A stretch of DNA of 64,000 bases from Sphingomonadales bacterium (GCA_025352685.1 JANXSN010000019.1:1-64000), one strand, 5' to 3'. Shown: positions 1-9,406, counted from the stretch's first letter. Numbers and translations: made by a program. The notes: generated from the letters alone by a model not told the origin.

Positions 1-128
1 AGCGCCACGGCAGCAGGAGTCGGTGCTGGTGTGGAGGCAACGCCCCCGCCGCCGCTGTCGCCGCAGGCGGACAAGACGAACAGCGGCACCGAGAGTCCGG
101 CCAGCAATCGAACCATATTCGCCGTCAT
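1..128 (-). CDS. Putative lipoprotein, N-terminal part (cut by window edge)
   Basis: The first 42 codons of a minus-strand gene whose rest lies outside the window. The translation begins MTANMVRLLAGLSVPLF and continues into VLSACGDSGGGG, a signal peptide with a typical lipobox (LSAC), so the mature protein should be lipidated at that Cys. A GGAG sits five bases before the ATG at 128; an alternative ATG lies four codons in. After the Cys comes a Gly- then Pro/Ala/Thr-rich linker usual for lipoproteins. No functional domain is visible in the part seen, so the role is unknown. Confidence 0.6.
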   Translation of the reverse strand, partial: MTANMVRLLAGLSVPLFVLSACGDSGGGGVASTPAPTPAAVA

Positions 129-240
129 ATATTCTCCGGAATCCTCCAAGACATGCCCCATATAGGCTAATGCAAGGTTATCGTCCGCACAATTTGAACG
201 TGATTGCGCCGCCGGGCAGGGCCGGTAAGGGTATGCCTGC

Positions 241-927
241 ATGACGTCCGATAACGCCCATACCCGTCTCCACCACATCGACGCGTGGATTTTCGACCTC
301 GACAATACGCTTTATCCAGCGTCGTGCGATCTGTTCGCGCTGATCGACGAACGGATGACTGCCTATATTCAGGATCTTGTTGGCTGCGAGCCGCCCCAGG
401 CGCATACAATTCAGAAGCGCTACTTCCGGGATCACGGAACAACGCTGTCGGGCCTGATGGCGCTGCATGGGACTGATCCCCACCACTTCCTCGACTATGT
501 CCACGACATCGCGCTCGACCGGGTCGAGCATGATGCCCGGCTGGTTCAGGCGATCGCGCGCCTGCCGGGACGCAAATTGGTCTTTACCAATGGCGATGTG
601 AACTATGCGCAACGCGTGCTCGACCGGATTGGGCTTGGCACAAGTTTTGAGGTCATTCACGACATTCACGCGATGGCCTATGTGCCTAAGCCCGCCGCGA
701 TCAGCTACACGACGATGTGTGCCCAGCTCAACGTTGATCCCATGCGTGCGCTTTTTGCCGAGGACATGGCGCGCAACCTGAAGCCGGCGAAGGAAATCGG
801 CATGACGACGTTGTGGATCGACAACGGATCCGATCAGGCATCCGACGAGGCGTTCGCGCCGTTCATCGATTATCGCACCGCGCATCTGACCGACTGGCTG
901 CACGAATTGACGGGGGAGTTTTCATGA
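241..927 (+). CDS. Pyrimidine 5'-nucleotidase, HAD superfamily
   Basis: A 228-residue HAD hydrolase. Motif I is DLDNTLYP (Asp19 nucleophile, Asp21 acid/base), motif II is VFTNGD around residue 115, and motif III/IV is seen as KPAAISY followed by [10 protein letters not shown]. The DNTLYP signature and size match the SDT1/YjjG-like pyrimidine 5'-nucleotidases that dephosphorylate UMP/CMP-type nucleotides in the cytoplasm; exact substrate is inferred from family only. The stop overlaps the start of dapD (ATGA), so the two are translated from one message. This nucleotidase-dapD pairing is common in sphingomonads. Confidence 0.85.
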   Translation: MTSDNAHTRLHHIDAWIFDLDNTLYPASCDLFALIDERMTAYIQDLVGCEPPQAHTIQKRYFRDHGTTLSGLMALHGTDPHHFLDYVHDIALDRVEHDARLVQAIARLPGRKLVFTNGDVNYAQRVLDRIGLGTSFEVIHDIHAMAYVPKPAAISYTTMCAQLNVDPMRALFAEDMARNLKPAKEIGMTTLWIDNGSDQASDEAFAPFIDYRTAHLTDWLHELTGEFS

Positions 928-1769
928 CACTTGAAGCGACCATCGATGCGGCATGGGAAGTACGCGATACTATCTCGACGACAACACAAGGGACCGTGCG
1001 CGAGGCCGTCGAGACCGCGATCTCGGCGCTCGACGGCGGCGGTCTGCGCGTGGCCGAGCCGGACGGTTCGGGAATCTGGCGTGTCAACCAGTGGCTTAAA
1101 AAGGCCGTGTTGCTCAGTTTCCGCCTCAACGACAACGCAATCATTCAAGGACCAGGGGCAGGCACGGCGACGGCCAATTGGTTCGACAAGGTCCCATCAA
1201 AATTCGCCGGATGGGGCGACGATGTGTTCCGTGCCGCTGGCTTCCGCGCGGTGCCCGGTGCAATCGTCCGCCGCGGATCGTACATCGGCAAGAACGTCGT
1301 CCTGATGCCCTGCTTTGTGAACATCGGCGCCCATGTCGGAGACAATACGATGGTCGACACCTGGGCGACTGTCGGCAGCTGCGCGCAGATCGGTGCCAAT
1401 GTCCATCTGTCGGGCGGCGTCGGCATCGGCGGGGTTCTAGAACCCCTGCAGGCCAATCCTGTCGTGATCGAGGACGATTGCTTCATCGGCGCGCGATCCG
1501 AAGTCGTCGAAGGCGTCCATCTCGAACGCGGCGTCGTGCTGTCGATGGGCGTGTTCATTTCGTCGACGAGCAAAATCATCGACCGGACCACCGGCGAAAT
1601 TTTCGTCGGTCGCGTGCCTGCTTACTCGGTGGTCGTACCCGGCAGCATGGCCGGCAAGCCACTGCCCAACGGCTCGCCGGGGCCGGCGCTGTCATGCGCG
1701 GTGATCGTCAAACGCGTAGACGCGCAGACCCGCGCAAAGACGGCAATCAACGAACTGCTGCGCGATTGA
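924..1769 (+). CDS. dapD: 2,3,4,5-tetrahydropyridine-2,6-dicarboxylate N-succinyltransferase
   Basis: A 281-residue trimeric acyltransferase of the diaminopimelate/lysine pathway; it transfers succinyl from succinyl-CoA to tetrahydrodipicolinate. The C-terminal half shows left-handed beta-helix hexapeptide repeats ([56 protein letters not shown]). The ATG at 924 is chosen over longer in-frame upstream codons because it follows GGGGGA at a good distance, overlaps the preceding stop, and gives the normal family N-terminus ([15 protein letters not shown]). The usual partner dapE is not next to it here. Confidence 0.96.
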   Translation: MTLEATIDAAWEVRDTISTTTQGTVREAVETAISALDGGGLRVAEPDGSGIWRVNQWLKKAVLLSFRLNDNAIIQGPGAGTATANWFDKVPSKFAGWGDDVFRAAGFRAVPGAIVRRGSYIGKNVVLMPCFVNIGAHVGDNTMVDTWATVGSCAQIGANVHLSGGVGIGGVLEPLQANPVVIEDDCFIGARSEVVEGVHLERGVVLSMGVFISSTSKIIDRTTGEIFVGRVPAYSVVVPGSMAGKPLPNGSPGPALSCAVIVKRVDAQTRAKTAINELLRD

Positions 1770-1792
1770 GGTTCGTGCGTTAAGCCTTAGTC

Positions 1793-3361
1793 ATGAAGGC
1801 TTTTTCCGATCTCCTTGATCGCCTGATCTACACCCGGTCGCGCAATACCAAGCTGCGATTGATCGCCGACTATCTGCGCAAGACGCCCGATCCAGACCGG
1901 GGATGGGCGCTCGCGGCGCTGACAGGATCGCTCGACCTGCCCGGCGTAAAGCCCGCTGTCATACGCTCGCTGATCGAGGCACGCGTCGATCCGGTATTGT
2001 TCCGCATGAGCCGCGATTTTGTCGGCGATACGGCAGAAACAATCGCGCTGCTATGGCCCGAACGCGAGACTGAAGCGCAGGATCTATCGCTCAACGTTGT
2101 TGTGCACCGGTTGATGACGCTTGGTCGCACCGAAGCGCCCGCTGCCCTGGCTGGATTGCTCGACGCGCTGGCGACCAACGAGCGCTTCGCACTTCTCAAA
2201 ATGGCGACCGGGGCCTTGCGCATCGGCGTATCCGCGCGCCTCGCCAAGACAGCGCTTGCCCAGGCGTTCGCCCTTGATGTCGAGGCAGTCGAAGAGGTGT
2301 GGCACGGCATCGTGCCGCCCTACACTGCCCTGTTCGACTGGGCAGACGGCCACGCCGAACAGCCTAGCGTCGCTGACATGCCGGTGTTCCGATCGTTCAT
2401 GCTTGCCCACCCCCTCGAGAACGCGCGTCTCGACCTTGCCGACTATGCGGCTGAATGGAAATGGGACGGCATCCGGGTCCAGATCGTGCGGGTTGGAGGC
2501 CAGGTTCGACTGTTTAGCCGGGGCGGCGACGACGTCACCGCAAGCTTTCCCGACGTGGCCAATGCCGTGACTGTCGATGGCGTTTTCGATGGCGAACTGC
2601 TGGTGCGCGGCGCATTTCAGGGCGGAGAGGCCGCAAGCTTCAATGCGCTGCAGCAACGGCTTGGACGCAAGACCGTGTCAGCAAAGTTGCTGGCCGACTA
2701 TCCCGCGTTTATCCGTCTGTATGACGTGTTGTTCGACGGTCCCGACGACCTGCGGACGTTATCCTGGACCGCCCGCCGCGCGAGGCTGGAAGCCATCGCA
2801 CCGCGTTTCGACCCCGATCGGTTTGACGTTTCGGCGATGATCGATACCACCGACTTCGATGCGCTCGAAACAATCCGAGCCGGCGCGCGCGATGCGTCGA
2901 TCGAGGGCGTCATGCTCAAACGCCGCGACAGTCCCTACGTCACCGGCCGGCGCGTGGGCTTATGGTATAAATGGAAACGCGATCCGCTGACAGCCGATTG
3001 CGTGGTGATGTACGCACAACGGGGCAGCGGCAAACGGTCATCGTTTTACTCGGATTTTACCTTTGGCTGCTGGACAGCGAGCGGCGAACTTCTGCCCGTC
3101 GGCAAAGCCTATTCGGGGTTCACCGATGCCGAATTGAAAGACCTCGACCGGTTCGTTCGCCAGCACACGGTTGCGCGCTTTGGCCCGGTGCGCGAAGTCG
3201 AAAAGACGCTCGTTCTCGAAGTCGCGTTTGACTCGGTCCATCTGTCGTCCCGGCACAAATCCGGTATCGCAATGCGCTTCCCGCGCATCCACCGCATCCG
3301 CACCGACAAACCGGCGGCCGAGGCAGACACTGTGGAGACGCTCAAGCGGCAGGTGACATAG
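1793..3361 (+). CDS. ATP-dependent DNA ligase of the ligase-associated DNA damage response set
   Basis: A 522-residue ATP-dependent ligase. The adenylation motif I is EWKWDGIR (Lys223), followed by motif III-like FDGELLVRG, motif IV EGVMLKRRDSPY and motif V WYKWKRD; an N-terminal all-helical DNA-binding domain fills residues 1-190 and an OB-fold the end. Length and N-terminus match the family annotated as cisplatin damage response ATP-dependent ligase, which in many proteobacteria is encoded with an Lhr-like helicase, an MBL-fold exonuclease and the phosphoesterase PdeM. Here PdeM lies 2.3 kb downstream and the other two lie 57-62 kb away. It acts on chromosomal DNA nick sealing; the role in damage tolerance is from the family. 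Confidence 0.93.
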   Translation: MKAFSDLLDRLIYTRSRNTKLRLIADYLRKTPDPDRGWALAALTGSLDLPGVKPAVIRSLIEARVDPVLFRMSRDFVGDTAETIALLWPERETEAQDLSLNVVVHRLMTLGRTEAPAALAGLLDALATNERFALLKMATGALRIGVSARLAKTALAQAFALDVEAVEEVWHGIVPPYTALFDWADGHAEQPSVADMPVFRSFMLAHPLENARLDLADYAAEWKWDGIRVQIVRVGGQVRLFSRGGDDVTASFPDVANAVTVDGVFDGELLVRGAFQGGEAASFNALQQRLGRKTVSAKLLADYPAFIRLYDVLFDGPDDLRTLSWTARRARLEAIAPRFDPDRFDVSAMIDTTDFDALETIRAGARDASIEGVMLKRRDSPYVTGRRVGLWYKWKRDPLTADCVVMYAQRGSGKRSSFYSDFTFGCWTASGELLPVGKAYSGFTDAELKDLDRFVRQHTVARFGPVREVEKTLVLEVAFDSVHLSSRHKSGIAMRFPRIHRIRTDKPAAEADTVETLKRQVT

Positions 3362-3405
3362 GACAGCGAGTGTGTAGCATGCCTCGTCCAGAGAGGAACA
3401 CCAAC

Positions 3406-4698
3406 ATGCTCAAGTCATTCGCCATTGTCGTAGCCCTCGCACTTGCAACCACGGCCAACGGCGAAACCTTCGCCATCCAAGCAGGGCATCTCATTACAGA
3501 CGCGGCAAAGCCAGCGCGCGGGCCCTCGACCGTCATCGTCGAGAATGACCGCATCGTGCGCATTGAGGACGGCGCGACGGCGCCGACGGGAGCAACCGTC
3601 GTCGATCTCAGAAACAAGACGGTTCTTCCCGGCCTGATCGATGCGCACGTCCACTTGACAGAGGACGCTGGCCTCGCATGGTATGCAATGCTACGAACAA
3701 AACACTCCGAACCTTACGCGGCAACGACGGGCCTGAAAAACGCGCTGATCACGGCACGTGCCGGGTTCACAACGCTGCGCGATGCGGGCGGTCCGACGCT
3801 GGCAAGCCTGGCCATGCGCGACGCCATCGATGAAGGCGCCTTTGCCGGCCCCCGTATCCTCGTTGCGACGACGCCACTGTCGATTATCGGCGGGCACGGC
3901 GACAACGTCGTCGGTCTCGCACCAGAACTCGCCGATGCTATCAACAAGGCCGACCCGCAGGTCGGCGTGTGCACCGGCGCTGCGGAATGCGCAAAGGCTG
4001 TGCGACTGATCGCAGCCAAAGGCGCAGACGTCATCAAGTTCATGGCAACGGGCGGGGTGCTCGACGACGGCGCGATCGGGTTGGAGCAGCATTTCACCGA
4101 TGTAGAGATGAAGGCGATCTGTGACACTGCGCATCAGATGGGACTGAAAGCCATGGCACACGCGCACGGCGCGCGTGGGATCGAGGCCGCCGTTCGAGCG
4201 GGTGTCGATTCGATCGAGCACGGCACTTATGCCGATGACACCGACATCGCGTTGATGAAGTCGAAGGGCACATACATGGTCGCGACGCTGATGGCGTACA
4301 AAGGACTTACCATGTATCTCGGCAAGGGCCTTTACACCGAAAACACGGAAGCAAAGGCTCGGCGTACATTGTCCGAATGGGGCAAGGCGCTGAACCGCGC
4401 GTACAAGGGCGGGGTCAAGATCGCACTCGGGACCGACGCCGCTGTCTTCCCCCATGGTCAGAACGCCGAGGAAATCGAGTTGATGGTCGAAAAAGGGGGC
4501 ATGACACCGCGTGATGCCTTGATCGCGGCGACCAGGGGCGGCGCGGATTTGCTCGGTATTGCCAGTAAGGCAGGGACGCTCGAGCCCGGCAAGTCGGCCG
4601 ATTTGATTGCTGTTGATGGCGATCCGCTAACCGACGCGAAGGCGGTACAACACGTCCGTTACGTGATGGCCAGGGGTCGTATCATCCCGATGAACTAG
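3406..4698 (+). CDS. Secreted metal-dependent amidohydrolase (imidazolonepropionase-like / Xaa-Pro dipeptidase type)
   Basis: A 430-residue exported amidohydrolase. Residues 1-19 form a signal peptide ending ATTANG. Metal ligands are in order: DAHVH (HxH), the carbamylated Lys in VIKFMATGG, His in AMAHAHG, His in SIEHGTYAD and Asp in LGTDAAVFPHG. This pattern belongs to the group of TIM-barrel amidohydrolases that includes periplasmic Xaa-Pro dipeptidases and imidazolonepropionase-like enzymes; the substrate cannot be told. The ATG at 3406 follows GAGAGG; a longer ORF begins at 3370 but would bury the signal peptide. It separates the ligase from PdeM. Confidence 0.9.
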   Translation: MLKSFAIVVALALATTANGETFAIQAGHLITDAAKPARGPSTVIVENDRIVRIEDGATAPTGATVVDLRNKTVLPGLIDAHVHLTEDAGLAWYAMLRTKHSEPYAATTGLKNALITARAGFTTLRDAGGPTLASLAMRDAIDEGAFAGPRILVATTPLSIIGGHGDNVVGLAPELADAINKADPQVGVCTGAAECAKAVRLIAAKGADVIKFMATGGVLDDGAIGLEQHFTDVEMKAICDTAHQMGLKAMAHAHGARGIEAAVRAGVDSIEHGTYADDTDIALMKSKGTYMVATLMAYKGLTMYLGKGLYTENTEAKARRTLSEWGKALNRAYKGGVKIALGTDAAVFPHGQNAEEIELMVEKGGMTPRDALIAATRGGADLLGIASKAGTLEPGKSADLIAVDGDPLTDAKAVQHVRYVMARGRIIPMN

Positions 4699-4754
4699 AG
4701 GCCTATCGTACCACGCGATTTTGCGTCATCTTGTCGTGTGGGAAGGCAAAAGCC

Positions 4755-5750
4755 ATGATGTCATTTGCGCGCACGCTGTTGATGCTCGGCGCGGTCGTTT
4801 CAGCACCGCTCGCTGCCCAGACGACGCCCTTGCCTGCTGTCTCAAAGCCACCGCCTTCCGACTTCGACTCGACGACAGTGATCGACGTGGGGATTGATCG
4901 ATCGTCGCGCATGACGGTGCCCGTGACTGTCGACGGGCAGGGGCCATACCAGTTCGTCGTCGATACCGGCGCCGATCGTACGGTGATATCGCGCGAACTC
5001 GCCGATCACCTCAATCTTGCGCCGTCGGGCACCGCCACGATGCATACCATGTCGGGGGTAGGCCCGGTCAACACCGTGCGCGTGGCAACACTGGAGGTTG
5101 GGGGTGGCCACAACGACGACTTCAATGCGCCTGCACTGGCGCGCGCAAACCTCGGAGCGAATGGCCTGGTCGGCGTTGACAGTCTTCAGGGGCGTCGCGT
5201 CATCATGGATTTCGGCAAGGGCACCCTGAGCATTACCAATGCAAAGACGCGTGAGCCGGTTGAACCCGACACGATCATCGTCACGGCGAAGTCTCGGTAT
5301 GGCCAACTGGTGCTGGTCGACTGCGACATCGGCGGCATACCGATAACCGTCATCATCGATTCTGGCGCCCAAAGCAGTGTCGGCAACCTGGCGCTGCGTC
5401 GTATGCTCGAAAAACGCAAGAAAGTGCACGACTTTTATCCGACGGTGATGACCGATGTCACCGGCACTCTCATGACGGCGGATGTTGCGCGCGTTGAATC
5501 AATCCGGCTGGGCGGGTTTGCGCTGACCAATGTCGGCGTGGTGTTCGCCGATGCGCATCCATTCAAGCGGTTCGACCTCTTGAAGCGCCCGGCAATGCTG
5601 CTCGGTATGGATACCCTACGCGCGTTTCGCCGCGTTTCAGTCGATTTCGCGGCACGCAAGGTACGCTTCCTCTTGCCCGACCAGAGTTCGGACACTAGCC
5701 GCGAGAAATGGTTAGCTTCTCGTTCGCCGGACAGGCCTTCGCCGCTCTAG
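4755..5750 (+). CDS. Retropepsin-like aspartic protease, exported
   Basis: A 331-residue protein with a signal peptide (MMSFARTLLMLGAVVSAPLAAQ) and two retropepsin-like halves, each with an Asp-Thr/Ser-Gly triad: VDTGADRTVIS near residue 75 and IDSGAQSSVG near residue 200. The two lobes could form a pseudodimeric active site, as in pepsin-like enzymes, although bacterial homologues are largely uncharacterised. The ATG at 4755 is preceded by GGAAGG; an upstream in-frame ATG at 4731 lacks an SD and would spoil the signal peptide. The 3' end overlaps the PdeM gene by 43 bases in another frame. Confidence 0.85.
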   Translation: MMSFARTLLMLGAVVSAPLAAQTTPLPAVSKPPPSDFDSTTVIDVGIDRSSRMTVPVTVDGQGPYQFVVDTGADRTVISRELADHLNLAPSGTATMHTMSGVGPVNTVRVATLEVGGGHNDDFNAPALARANLGANGLVGVDSLQGRRVIMDFGKGTLSITNAKTREPVEPDTIIVTAKSRYGQLVLVDCDIGGIPITVIIDSGAQSSVGNLALRRMLEKRKKVHDFYPTVMTDVTGTLMTADVARVESIRLGGFALTNVGVVFADAHPFKRFDLLKRPAMLLGMDTLRAFRRVSVDFAARKVRFLLPDQSSDTSREKWLASRSPDRPSPL

Positions 5751-6373
5751 GCGCGGGCGCACTGTGGTGGCCGAGCCGTCAGGCGCTGATCGTCGCCGAT
5801 CTGCATCTCGAAAAAGGGAGCTGGTTCGCCAAAGGCGGCCAGATGCTACCACCGTATGATTCGCTCGCAACGCTCGCTGATATAACTGCCCTGGTCACTG
5901 CCTGTACGCCCAAAGAACTCTGGTGCCTCGGCGACAGTTTTCACGATGCAGCGGGCTGCAGCCGGCTGCCGCATGAGGCGCAGGACATGCTGCGCGCTCT
6001 TACCGGTCGGCTTGAATGGATCTGGGTAACCGGCAACCATGATGCCGGCGGCGTCATCGACCTGTGCGGGGGGCGGATCGTTGCCGAAGCAATTGTCGAG
6101 GGCGTCGTCCTGCGTCATGAGGCCGATACCAACGAAACACGCCCGGAGATATCGGGTCACTTCCATCCCAAACTTCGCGTCACGCTGCGCGGTCGCCATG
6201 TGGCCCGGCGCTGCTATGTCGCGAGCGCGACCAAGCTGATTCTGCCTGCGTTCGGCTCGCTCACGGGCGGTCTCGATGCTGGCCACCCCGAAATCGTCGG
6301 CGCGGTCGGGCCCGATGCGCGGGCTCTCGTACCCGTCGCAAACAGGATGCTAAGCTTTGCTCTCGCGTCCTGA
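5708..6373 (+). CDS. pdeM: Ligase-associated DNA damage response endonuclease PdeM
   Basis: A 221-residue calcineurin-like metallophosphoesterase. The metal motifs appear in order: DLHLEKG (Asp31, His33), GDSFHD (Asp76), GNHD (Asn110, His111) and GHFHPK. The N-terminus (FAGQAFAALGAGALWWPSRQ) and length match the ligase-associated phosphoesterase family, whose members are encoded with the ATP-dependent ligase, helicase and exonuclease. The ATG at 5708 lies inside the end of the retropepsin gene, suggesting translation from a common message. Two exported hydrolase genes stand between it and the ligase, which is unusual for this set. Confidence 0.88.
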   Translation: MVSFSFAGQAFAALGAGALWWPSRQALIVADLHLEKGSWFAKGGQMLPPYDSLATLADITALVTACTPKELWCLGDSFHDAAGCSRLPHEAQDMLRALTGRLEWIWVTGNHDAGGVIDLCGGRIVAEAIVEGVVLRHEADTNETRPEISGHFHPKLRVTLRGRHVARRCYVASATKLILPAFGSLTGGLDAGHPEIVGAVGPDARALVPVANRMLSFALAS

Positions 6374-7306
6374 CCCAACGGTTTCATCGTCGACGAAGAG
6401 ATCCCCGTTCATGCGCTTCGCGATAGGTGACGGTAGCAGTCTCTCCGCTCGATGTTTGCGGGTTTCGAAAATCGGGTAACCAAGGGCACCAGTACGCCCC
6501 CGGTAGCGCGCACGCGCCTCCGGCATAGCCAGTTCCAAAATCGGCTCAGGGCGCCTCCACACAGGCGAAGATTTTTGGATCCCAGCACATGCGGCTTGCG
6601 CCGCACCTTGATTTAAAGCTGGGAGCATATCCGGTTCGTGTCGTCGCATCGCTGCCGCGCTCCTGATCAGTCTCGGCGCGTCGATGGCACAGGCGCAGTC
6701 CAGCCAGATCGACGTGGAAACTGGTGGGCGGGCAAGCCATTACGTCGACGCTGTAACGACGCCTGCCGGTGACCAGCCCGGTACCGTGCTGCTGAGCGTT
6801 GCTTGATTGGGGACATTGGAGCCCGTGACGGACGGTATCGAGCGAGCAATCGACACCGACCTTGCTGGCGACAAGGCGACGCCCGACTACAACACCGACT
6901 GGGGAGTCGATGGCCGCATGACTTTTCTGGCGGTCATCTGCGCGAGGTGACGGCTGGCTTGAAGGCAAGTGTCCTCGCACTCTCAAATGCGCCCAAGTAC
7001 TTCCGGGTGGAGTTGTCGTCTGGGCAACTTGTCCGAGGCGGTCATTCAGCGCCAATGTTGCGGGCCGCAGACCAGGCTCACCCCTATCGTCAGCAATCCG
7101 GACACCGGAGTCGAAGGTGATGACTGGCTGTCGCACAGGGCCGATGACTGACGCGCCATTACGTTGCTGACCCAAAGTCACCGACCACCGCGCCGCCCGC
7201 AACCAAAGCGCCTCGTCAGGCCCGCCGGACAGGTGCCCTGCGTCTCCAATGTTGAGACGGTGCTGCCCGGACCGACAACGTGGGCGCCCGAATCAGTGCA
7301 AAGCGT
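6374..7306. other. Region without an intact gene between pdeM and msrA
   Basis: I find no convincing complete reading frame in this 0.9 kb. A minus-strand frame covering roughly 6350-6649 runs about 100 codons, overlaps the end of pdeM and matches nothing I recognise. On the plus strand, pieces of what look like a decayed secreted protein occur in shifting frames (see the pseudogene entry). No strong terminator or promoter was recognised. The stretch is best read as eroded DNA. Confidence 0.5.
6612..7170 (+). pseudogene. Remnant of an exported protein gene (decayed)
   Basis: An open frame without a usable start (6612-6806) encodes RRIAAALLISLGASMAQAQ, a good signal peptide, followed by SSQIDVETGGRASHYVDAV and a stop at 6804-6806. 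Downstream, other short frames give plausible but interrupted protein text (for example NPDTGVEGDDWLSHRADD, ending near 7151). This suggests a gene with a lost start, stops and frameshifts. I do not recognise the original family. Confidence 0.35.
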
Positions 7307-7987
7307 CTAAGCGGAAGGCTTCGCGCTCCACAGCGTCGGAAACGTTTTTTGCAGCGCGGCGACCTTCGGCGCGTCCCACATCCGGATGTAGCCGTGGTTT
7401 GGGTTCTTCACTGCGAAGTCCTGATGATACGCTTCCGCCGGAAAAAACGCCCCGCTTTCGATACGCGTCGCGATCGGGGCGCCCCAGCTTCTGGCTGCGT
7501 CGAGCTGAGCAATATAGGCGCGTGCAACCCGGGCCTGTTCGGCGCTCTGCGGGAAGATGGCCGAGCGATAGCTCGTGCCGGTGTCAGGGCCCTGCCGGTT
7601 CACTTCAGTCGGGTTATGGGCAACCGAGAAATAGACGCGCAATAGCGTCGCATAACTGATCTGGTGCGGATCGTAGACGATGCGAACCGCCTCGGCATGC
7701 CGGGTCGTCTCGGTGCTCACCATGTCGTAGCTCGCCGTTTTGGCATCGCCCCCGGCATATCCCGAGGTTACGAGCTCGACGCCCTTCAGGTGACTGAACA
7801 CCACCTCCATGCCCCAAAAGCAGCCGCCGGCAAGTACGGTCACGGCACGCGGCGTCGTCACTTTCACATCGGTCGTCGCGGCCGGAACGAGAACGGTCCG
7901 CTCGGCTGCAAACGCCGGGATCAGGGTCGCGCTCGCCAGCACCGCTGCGCCGGCAATCGCGGCGCCCGTCAGGAAACGACCGATCAC
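7307..7987 (-). CDS. msrA: Peptide-methionine (S)-S-oxide reductase, exported
   Basis: Repairs methionine-S-sulfoxide in oxidised proteins. The catalytic motif GGCFWG is present, followed by SGYAGG and the conserved HAEAVRIVYDP and EAYHQDF stretches. An N-terminal signal sequence (GRFLTGAAIAGAAVLASATLIPAFAA) places it in the periplasm. I see only the catalytic Cys and no C-terminal resolving Cys, so it would rely on another reductant. The GTG at 7987 is chosen because GGGA precedes it and because it overlaps the stop of a 32-codon ORF (GTGA). The longer in-frame extension to 8128 reads as non-coding in composition. Confidence 0.9.
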   Translation of the reverse strand: MIGRFLTGAAIAGAAVLASATLIPAFAAERTVLVPAATTDVKVTTPRAVTVLAGGCFWGMEVVFSHLKGVELVTSGYAGGDAKTASYDMVSTETTRHAEAVRIVYDPHQISYATLLRVYFSVAHNPTEVNRQGPDTGTSYRSAIFPQSAEQARVARAYIAQLDAARSWGAPIATRIESGAFFPAEAYHQDFAVKNPNHGYIRMWDAPKVAALQKTFPTLWSAKPSA

Positions 7988-8082
7988 GAAAACAGTCCCG
8001 TCGAGACGGCCAGCGGGACCCCGATAACCGTAAACCCGATCAGGAACGCACGCAGGTAGCTGTCGCGAAGTAGGGTCAACAT
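7984..8082 (-). CDS. Small single-helix membrane protein upstream of msrA
   Basis: A 32-residue ORF, MLTLLRDSYLRAFLIGFTV through VSTGLFS, with one likely transmembrane helix after a short positively charged start. AAGGTG lies about eight bases before its ATG, and its TGA overlaps the GTG of msrA in a GTGA junction, so msrA translation may depend on it. It is too short for a family assignment. The SD, hydrophobic pattern and coupling support it; absence of known homologues keeps confidence modest. Confidence 0.5.
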   Translation of the reverse strand: MLTLLRDSYLRAFLIGFTVIGVPLAVSTGLFS

Positions 8083-8178
8083 GGCCAAACACCTTCTGTG
8101 GTTGCTGACCCAGATACGGGCGCCCCACTCAAATGGTTTCAATTGGCCTTCGGACAAGTAGCATTTCGCTACTTATTT

Positions 8179-9381
8179 CTATTTCAGCGCCGAACAGGCC
8201 CGCTGGATCCGCGTGCAGGCCTCGACCAGGACTGCTTCCGACGTCGCATAGCTTACGCGAAACGCCGGGCTTAGACCAAACGCATTGCCGGGCACGGCAG
8301 CGACGAGCGCGTCGTCGAGGAAATAGTCGATCAGCTGGGCGTCGTCCTCGATGACCTTGCCCTTGGGTGTAGTCTTGCCCATGCACCCGGTCGCGTCGGG
8401 ATACACATAGAAAGCGCCCTCCGGCGTTGGACAATGGAGCCCCTTGGCGTCGTTCAGCATCGCCACCACGAGGTTGCGACGCTTGAGAAACGCAGCGTTG
8501 CGGTCTTTGAGAAAGCTCTGATCGCCGGTCAGCGCTGCGACGGCGGCGGCCTGCGCAATCGAGCAGGGATTACTGGTCGATTGCGACTGCAATTTCGCCA
8601 TCGCCTTGATCAGCCACGTCGGACCGCCAGCATAACCGATGCGCCAACCCGTCATCGCATAGGCTTTCGAGCAACCGTTCACCGTCAGCGTACGCTCGTA
8701 CAAATCGGGTGCGACCTGCGCGATCGTCGAGAACGGTGTATCGGCATACCAGACATGCTCGTACATATCGTCGGTCAGCACCATGACGTGGGGATGGCGC
8801 CGAACGACTTCGGCCAACGCCGCCAATTCGCTCGCGCTATAGGCCGCGCCGCTGGGGTTCGACGGCGAGTTGAGCAGCACCCATTTCGTGCGCGGTGTAA
8901 TGGCGGCGTCGAGCTGTTCGGGGAGGATCTTGTAGAGCTGGTTCGCGCCCGCCTTGAGGATAACCGGCGTCCCGCCGGCAAAATTGACAATATCGGGATA
9001 GCTGACCCAGTAGGGCGCAGGTATAATGACCTCGTCACCCCGGTCTACCGTGACAACGAGCGCGTTAAACAACGTGTGCTTGCCACCCACGTTCACACTG
9101 ATTTGGCTCGGCGCATACGTCAGGTCGTTGTCACGCGCGAACTTGGTCGCGATCGCCGCCTTCAGCTCGGGAACCCCGTCGACATCGGTATATTTGGTCT
9201 TGCCGGCGCGGATTGCCGCAATGGCAGCATCCTTGACAAAATCGGGCGTATCAAAATCGGGCTCGCCTGCCGAAAGCCCGATCACATCGATGCCTTCGCG
9301 CTTCAGGGCAGCGACGCGGCCTGTCATCGCAAGCGTCGGCGACGGTGTAATGCGGTCGATAGCGGCGGAAAGCTGTGGCAT
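8179..9381 (-). CDS. Pyridoxal phosphate-dependent aminotransferase (aspartate aminotransferase type)
   Basis: A 400-residue class I/II aminotransferase. The N-terminus (VIGLSAGEPDFDTPD) is typical of bacterial Ib aspartate/prephenate aminotransferases; NSPSNPSGAAYS holds the PLP-contacting Asn, and SKAYAMTGWRIGYAGG contains the Schiff-base Lys. It transfers amino groups between aspartate and 2-oxoacids in the cytoplasm. The ATG at 9381 follows GAGGGGAACG; the longer ORF start at 9441 overlaps pabBC. It lies 25 bases downstream of the PabB-PabC gene on the same strand, so the two are likely cotranscribed. Confidence 0.93.
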   Translation of the reverse strand: MPQLSAAIDRITPSPTLAMTGRVAALKREGIDVIGLSAGEPDFDTPDFVKDAAIAAIRAGKTKYTDVDGVPELKAAIATKFARDNDLTYAPSQISVNVGGKHTLFNALVVTVDRGDEVIIPAPYWVSYPDIVNFAGGTPVILKAGANQLYKILPEQLDAAITPRTKWVLLNSPSNPSGAAYSASELAALAEVVRRHPHVMVLTDDMYEHVWYADTPFSTIAQVAPDLYERTLTVNGCSKAYAMTGWRIGYAGGPTWLIKAMAKLQSQSTSNPCSIAQAAAVAALTGDQSFLKDRNAAFLKRRNLVVAMLNDAKGLHCPTPEGAFYVYPDATGCMGKTTPKGKVIEDDAQLIDYFLDDALVAAVPGNAFGLSPAFRVSYATSEAVLVEACTRIQRACSALK

Positions 9382-9406
9382 TGATCGTTCCCCTCGGCGC
9401 GCTGGG

